Shown in pieces: positions 6,770 to 7,562 of a DNA stretch of 7,562 nt (within the stretch, counting starts at the first letter, position 1; each line of letters opens with the position of its first letter). The notes beneath the pieces are model-generated. The model saw nothing but the letters and a program-made list of their open reading frames with translations. It was not told the DNA's origin and did not search any database. The DNA is from JAMQKA01 sp033722415 (GTDB taxonomy: Bacteria; Bacteroidota; Rhodothermia; Balneolales; Balneolaceae). The position numbers and the translations under genes were made by a program. The stretch is taken from positions 1 to 7,562 of the forward strand of contig JAWVZC010000208.1 of the NCBI GenBank assembly GCA_033722415.1. The letters are read 5' to 3'.

Positions 6770-7366
6770 CTATATCAAAATTACATTACTAATATTAGCA
6801 GCAAGTAACAGTATATGGGTCCAGTGCTTGTGAACATAGGTTCGGATTTTTTTAAACGCTCTTCCCATTTGGGTTTCCACGGTTTTTACGGATACCCCCA
6901 GCACTGAGGCGATCTCTTTATAGGTCAAACCGCTGTCACGACTCAATTTGAAAATTTCCCGGCATCGATTCGGCAGTCTCTCAATTGCTTCCCGTATAAC
7001 TTTATTTTTTTCCTCATTAAATGTCTTTTCCCGGTCTTTCTTCCATTCTTTGAGACGATCTTGAACATCAGTTTCGGTTCTCCGTTTTACTTCTTCATGT
7101 TTTTTATAGTTGAGCGATTCATTCCGTACCGATTTATAGAGGTATGATTTTGCATCTTCAAACCCCTCCCGGAATTCCTTCTGATCCCATATTTTAATGA
7201 AAACAGATTGAACTATATCTCTTGATATTTCGCGGTCACCGGTAAAACCAAAGGCATATTTGCACAGATCAGCAAAGAATGTGCGGTACAACGATTCTAG
7301 CTCGCTTTTCCGGTCCTCACGGATGGAAGCGGCAGATCTGTTGTTTTTGAATGCATTATCAGACAT
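6770..7366 (-). CDS. ECF (extracytoplasmic function) RNA polymerase sigma factor
   Basis: This 198-residue protein, counted from the ATG at 7366-7364, is a sigma-70 family member reduced to regions 2 and 4. Region 2 covers about 25-92 (YRTFFADLCKYAFGFTGD, then SRDIVQSVFIKIWD). Region 4 covers about 123-176, with the ERLPNRCREIFKLSRDSGL segment and the DNA-binding helix-turn-helix LTYKEIASVLGVSVKTVETQ at 147-166. A charged linker (about 91-122) separates them. The last 18 residues (HWTHILLLAANISNVILI) are hydrophobic, an unusual tail. An in-frame ATG ten codons upstream exists, but GGGAG six bases before the chosen ATG favours the shorter form. It lies upstream of fecR in the same direction and is expected to be held inactive by that protein, then to direct transcription of the susC-susD-sulfatase genes. 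Target promoters are not demonstrated. Confidence 0.93.
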   Translation of the reverse strand: MSDNAFKNNRSAASIREDRKSELESLYRTFFADLCKYAFGFTGDREISRDIVQSVFIKIWDQKEFREGFEDAKSYLYKSVRNESLNYKKHEEVKRRTETDVQDRLKEWKKDREKTFNEEKNKVIREAIERLPNRCREIFKLSRDSGLTYKEIASVLGVSVKTVETQMGRAFKKIRTYVHKHWTHILLLAANISNVILI

Positions 7367-7372
7367 GATCGG

Positions 7373-7377
7373 CTCCC
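7373..7377 (-). promoter_or_regulatory. Ribosome binding site deciding the sigma factor start
   Basis: GGGAG on the minus strand sits 6 bases before the ATG at 7366-7364. This favours the 198-residue product over a version starting ten codons earlier at 7396. Confidence 0.6.
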
Positions 7378-7562
7378 GTGGAGAACATATTATCAATTGT
7401 GGTGAAATAGTTACTCGTTATGATCCGGCCTTAATCTATAAATCCATGATTGGTTCACGTTATTTCCCATTAGCAGAACATCATCTACTAATAGACTTTT
7501 CATATTCCGGTACCACCCAATCCGGTGAACTATTTATAACTGGCGACCATTTCAGCTTGTGA
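7378..7562. other. Upstream region of the sigma factor gene, no gene recognised
   Basis: About 185 A/T-leaning bases to the right edge. I see no clear promoter, RNA gene or strong inverted repeat. A minus-strand frame entering from the edge ends at a TAG at 7532-7530 after ten sense codons (SQAEMVASYK), which could be the tail of an upstream gene but is too short to support. The promoter of the sigma gene is presumably here. Confidence 0.5.

Noticed and set aside
7260..7562. A plus-strand open frame reaching the right edge
   Set aside because: Its first half is antisense to the sigma factor and the rest shows no recognisable motif or ribosome site.
7530..7562. Minus-strand frame ending in SQAEMVASYK then TAG, as the tail of an upstream gene
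   Set aside because: Ten codons without an identifiable motif are not enough to call a gene.
1..7562. CRISPR arrays, tRNA genes or insertion sequences
   Set aside because: I saw no regularly spaced repeats, no tRNA-like cloverleaf and no transposase frame on either strand.

Overview
The window reads as one end of a glycan-uptake locus from a member of the Bacteroidota or a close relative (Balneolota or Rhodothermota are possible). The phylum call rests on adjacent SusC and SusD homologues, a Bacteroidota-type FecR anti-sigma factor and an ECF sigma factor with matching features. I cannot name the genus from the sequence. All supported genes lie on the minus strand, so transcription runs from the right end to the left.

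In transcription order the layout is: 7562-7367, about 200 bases without a convincing gene, upstream of the sigma factor; 7366-6770, an ECF sigma factor; 6769-6377, a long spacer of about 390 bases with a G-tract cluster, a bulged palindrome overlapping a weak promoter-like match, and other small hairpins; 6376-5336, a membrane-spanning FecR-type anti-sigma factor; 5299-1793, a SusC/RagA TonB-dependent transporter carrying an extra N-terminal STN signalling domain; 1767-247, a SusD/RagB surface glycan-binding lipoprotein; 245 to the left edge, the first 81 residues of a sulfatase lipoprotein that continues outside the window.

The genes fit a self-regulated polysaccharide utilisation locus. 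SusD and SusC would capture and import an oligosaccharide. From knowledge of the family, the STN domain of the occupied transporter would contact the periplasmic FecR protein, which would release the ECF sigma factor to transcribe the locus. The sulfatase start codon is one base past the susD stop, which suggests the glycan is sulfated; the glycan itself cannot be named from this window.

Every gene belongs to a known family. The least explained part is the sigma-fecR spacer: sigma/anti-sigma pairs are often closely spaced, and this one holds several DNA or RNA structures with no assigned role.
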